DNA from: Bin55 sp965205545
Lineage (GTDB): Bacteria > Pseudomonadota > Gammaproteobacteria > Pseudomonadales > Azotimanducaceae
Reading direction: 5' to 3'
Length of the DNA: 64,000 nucleotides
Assembly (NCBI GenBank): GCA_965205545.1
Contig: OZ242170.1
Span: forward strand, 1,984,001 to 2,048,000
Below are positions 62,827-64,000 of the stretch, piece after piece; position 1 is the stretch's first letter; each line of letters opens with the position of its first letter. The position numbers and the translations under genes are program-made. Under the pieces are notes generated by a model. The model was not told the DNA's origin and made no database searches. It saw only the letters and a list, made by a program, of their open reading frames with translations.

Positions 62827-63933
62827 CTATTCGTTTGACTCGTACCGAGCCTTGTAGTAGGCATACTCCGAGATCTCACTCCAAGCTTGAACTTCCTCTT
62901 GAAAGCTCTTGTAAGACTCAAACACGCGTTGCGCCTCTGGACTTTCGGCTGCCACTTCGGCAAGCACCTCTTCGGTAAGTTCTCGCAGCTTGTCTATCAC
63001 ATCGTCGGGAAGTCTTCGAAGCTCCACATCATTGGATTCCAGCAAGGCCTTGAGAGCAATGAAGTTCTGCGCCATGAATTCATCCAACATGTCCTGATTG
63101 ATTGCCCGAGCTGCCACTTCGACAATGCGCTGCAAGTCGGGGGAAAGCGAGTCGAAGGCATCCTTGTTGACGATTAGCTCGATCGTGGCGCTCGGTTCGT
63201 GCCAACCGGGGTAGTAGTAGTACTTGGCAACTTCATGCAGACCCAAGGTGCGATCATTTAGAGGTCCAACCCATTCCGTTGCGTCAATGACTCCCGTCTG
63301 AAGCGAAGTGAAAATCTCCCCACCAGGCAAGTAGACAGCTGCGGCGCCCGCTCTCCGCATTACTTCCGCACCAATTCCGGGAATTCGCATTTTCAGTCCT
63401 TTGAGATCGTCAAGCGAGTTGATTTCCTTGTTGAACCAACCGGCCATCTGCACGCCGCTGTTCCCAGCCGCCATAGGGATCAGATTGAACGGCTCGTAGA
63501 GTTCCTGCCACAACTCTAATCCGCCCCCAAAATGCAGCCATGCATTCATCTCCTGCGCCGTCATTCCAAACGGCAAAGTGGTGAAAGCAACAGCAGCCGG
63601 CACCTTGCCAACCCAATAGTAGGCAGCTCCGTGCCCCATTTCGGCAGTACCGAGGGAAACTGCATCGAATACCTCCGTGGCTCCAGCAAGTTCGCCTGCG
63701 CCGTAGACTTTGATTTTCAGTCGCCCATTTGACATTTCGTCCACGAGCACGGCGAGGCGTTCGGGCGCCGTGCCGATGGCGGGCAGATTCTTCGGCCAAG
63801 TAGTAATGAGCTTCCAATCGAACGATTGCAGGGTGGACGGTTCGTTGGCTACGACGTTACCGGAATCGGACTGTCTTGCGCACCCAACGAGCGTCATGCA
63901 CGTTAGCAATGTCGCAATGATGGAGTATTTCAT
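62827..63933 (-). CDS. TRAP substrate-binding protein, lipoprotein (DctP-like)
   Basis: A 368-residue periplasmic receptor for the neighbouring permease. ATG 63933 (MKYSIIATLL) gives a lipoprotein signal with lipobox LVGC. Family features include WKLITTWPKNLPAIGTAPER, GRLKIKVYGAGELAGATEVF, LKGLKMRIPGIGAEVMRRAG and the sugar/acid-binding helix region GVIDATEWVGPLND. The WKLITTWPK...GMG pattern is common in receptors for 2-oxo acids or lactate. It is on the opposite strand to dctQM, 46 bp from dctM, so separately regulated. Confidence 0.92.
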   Translation of the reverse strand: MKYSIIATLLTCMTLVGCARQSDSGNVVANEPSTLQSFDWKLITTWPKNLPAIGTAPERLAVLVDEMSNGRLKIKVYGAGELAGATEVFDAVSLGTAEMGHGAAYYWVGKVPAAVAFTTLPFGMTAQEMNAWLHFGGGLELWQELYEPFNLIPMAAGNSGVQMAGWFNKEINSLDDLKGLKMRIPGIGAEVMRRAGAAAVYLPGGEIFTSLQTGVIDATEWVGPLNDRTLGLHEVAKYYYYPGWHEPSATIELIVNKDAFDSLSPDLQRIVEVAARAINQDMLDEFMAQNFIALKALLESNDVELRRLPDDVIDKLRELTEEVLAEVAAESPEAQRVFESYKSFQEEVQAWSEISEYAYYKARYESNE

Positions 63934-64000
63934 GATTGAGCTCCCATTCGCAAGTGCGGCGTGTTTGCCATGAACCACTTGCTTCCCACCTCCCTGAATT

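Overview
The window looks like chromosomal DNA of a free-living, aerobic gammaproteobacterium. Conserved gammaproteobacterial neighbourhoods are present: metW / DUF4426 / rdgB / hemW at the left end, rpoZ-spoT-ridA-recG-rubredoxin-ubiA on the right, and waaA beside tolC. Outer-membrane genes (tolC, ompW, a TonB-dependent receptor, Kdo transferase) show a Gram-negative envelope. I cannot name the genus. I saw no rRNA, tRNA, CRISPR array, prophage or intact insertion sequence.

Layout. 0-2.6 kb: methionine and housekeeping genes. 2.6-5 kb: a small accessory patch with a HEPN-type protein and a HipB/HipA-like toxin-antitoxin pair behind an AT-rich control region; the HipA N-terminus is split by a frameshift. 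5-17.8 kb: enoyl-CoA hydratase, PhyH dioxygenase, trmB, rpoH with a CIRCE operator in front, two serine hydrolases, an ammonium transporter, an orphan Phd antitoxin followed by a dead VapC, an omega-aminotransferase and small membrane proteins. 18-20.1 kb: thiD-thiE-tenI-like. 20.1-26.3 kb: nucleoside hydrolase, a ThDP enzyme, an orphan Tat-exported binding protein with a HAMP-only sensor, and an OFA-type transporter. 26.4-27.1 kb: tandem PQQ-repeat mini-proteins. 27.2-31.2 kb: a TPP riboswitch and thiC-thiO-thiS-thiG. Together with the 18 kb cluster this covers most of aerobic thiamine synthesis (ThiO route).

31.3-31.5 kb (minus strand): a SelW-like selenoprotein whose in-frame TGA, in a CxxU motif, hides it from ordinary ORF calling. 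A bacterial SECIS-like hairpin lies 15 nt downstream. 31.6-34.5 kb: a Ser/Thr kinase and a type-B carboxylesterase. 34.6-45.5 kb, the most unusual region: a tightly coupled run of an ExbB/MotA-like channel, two ExbD-like single-pass proteins and a membrane-anchored double SUMF1-like protein. These are followed by a TPR protein ending in a TonB-C-like domain, an acidic secreted protein and a large TonB-dependent receptor. I read this as a dedicated, non-standard Ton energising complex for one receptor, with an S9 peptidase next to it.

47.7-64 kb: hsp20 with a very good sigma-32 promoter, waaA/tolC convergent with overlapping 3' ends, two unknown genes, acyl-CoA dehydrogenase, the rpoZ-spoT-ridA-recG block, rubredoxin, ompW, ubiA and a TRAP transporter (dctQ-dctM with a convergent dctP). 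The rpoH CIRCE element and the hsp20 sigma-32 promoter suggest a layered heat-shock circuit in which HrcA would repress the sigma factor that drives hsp20.
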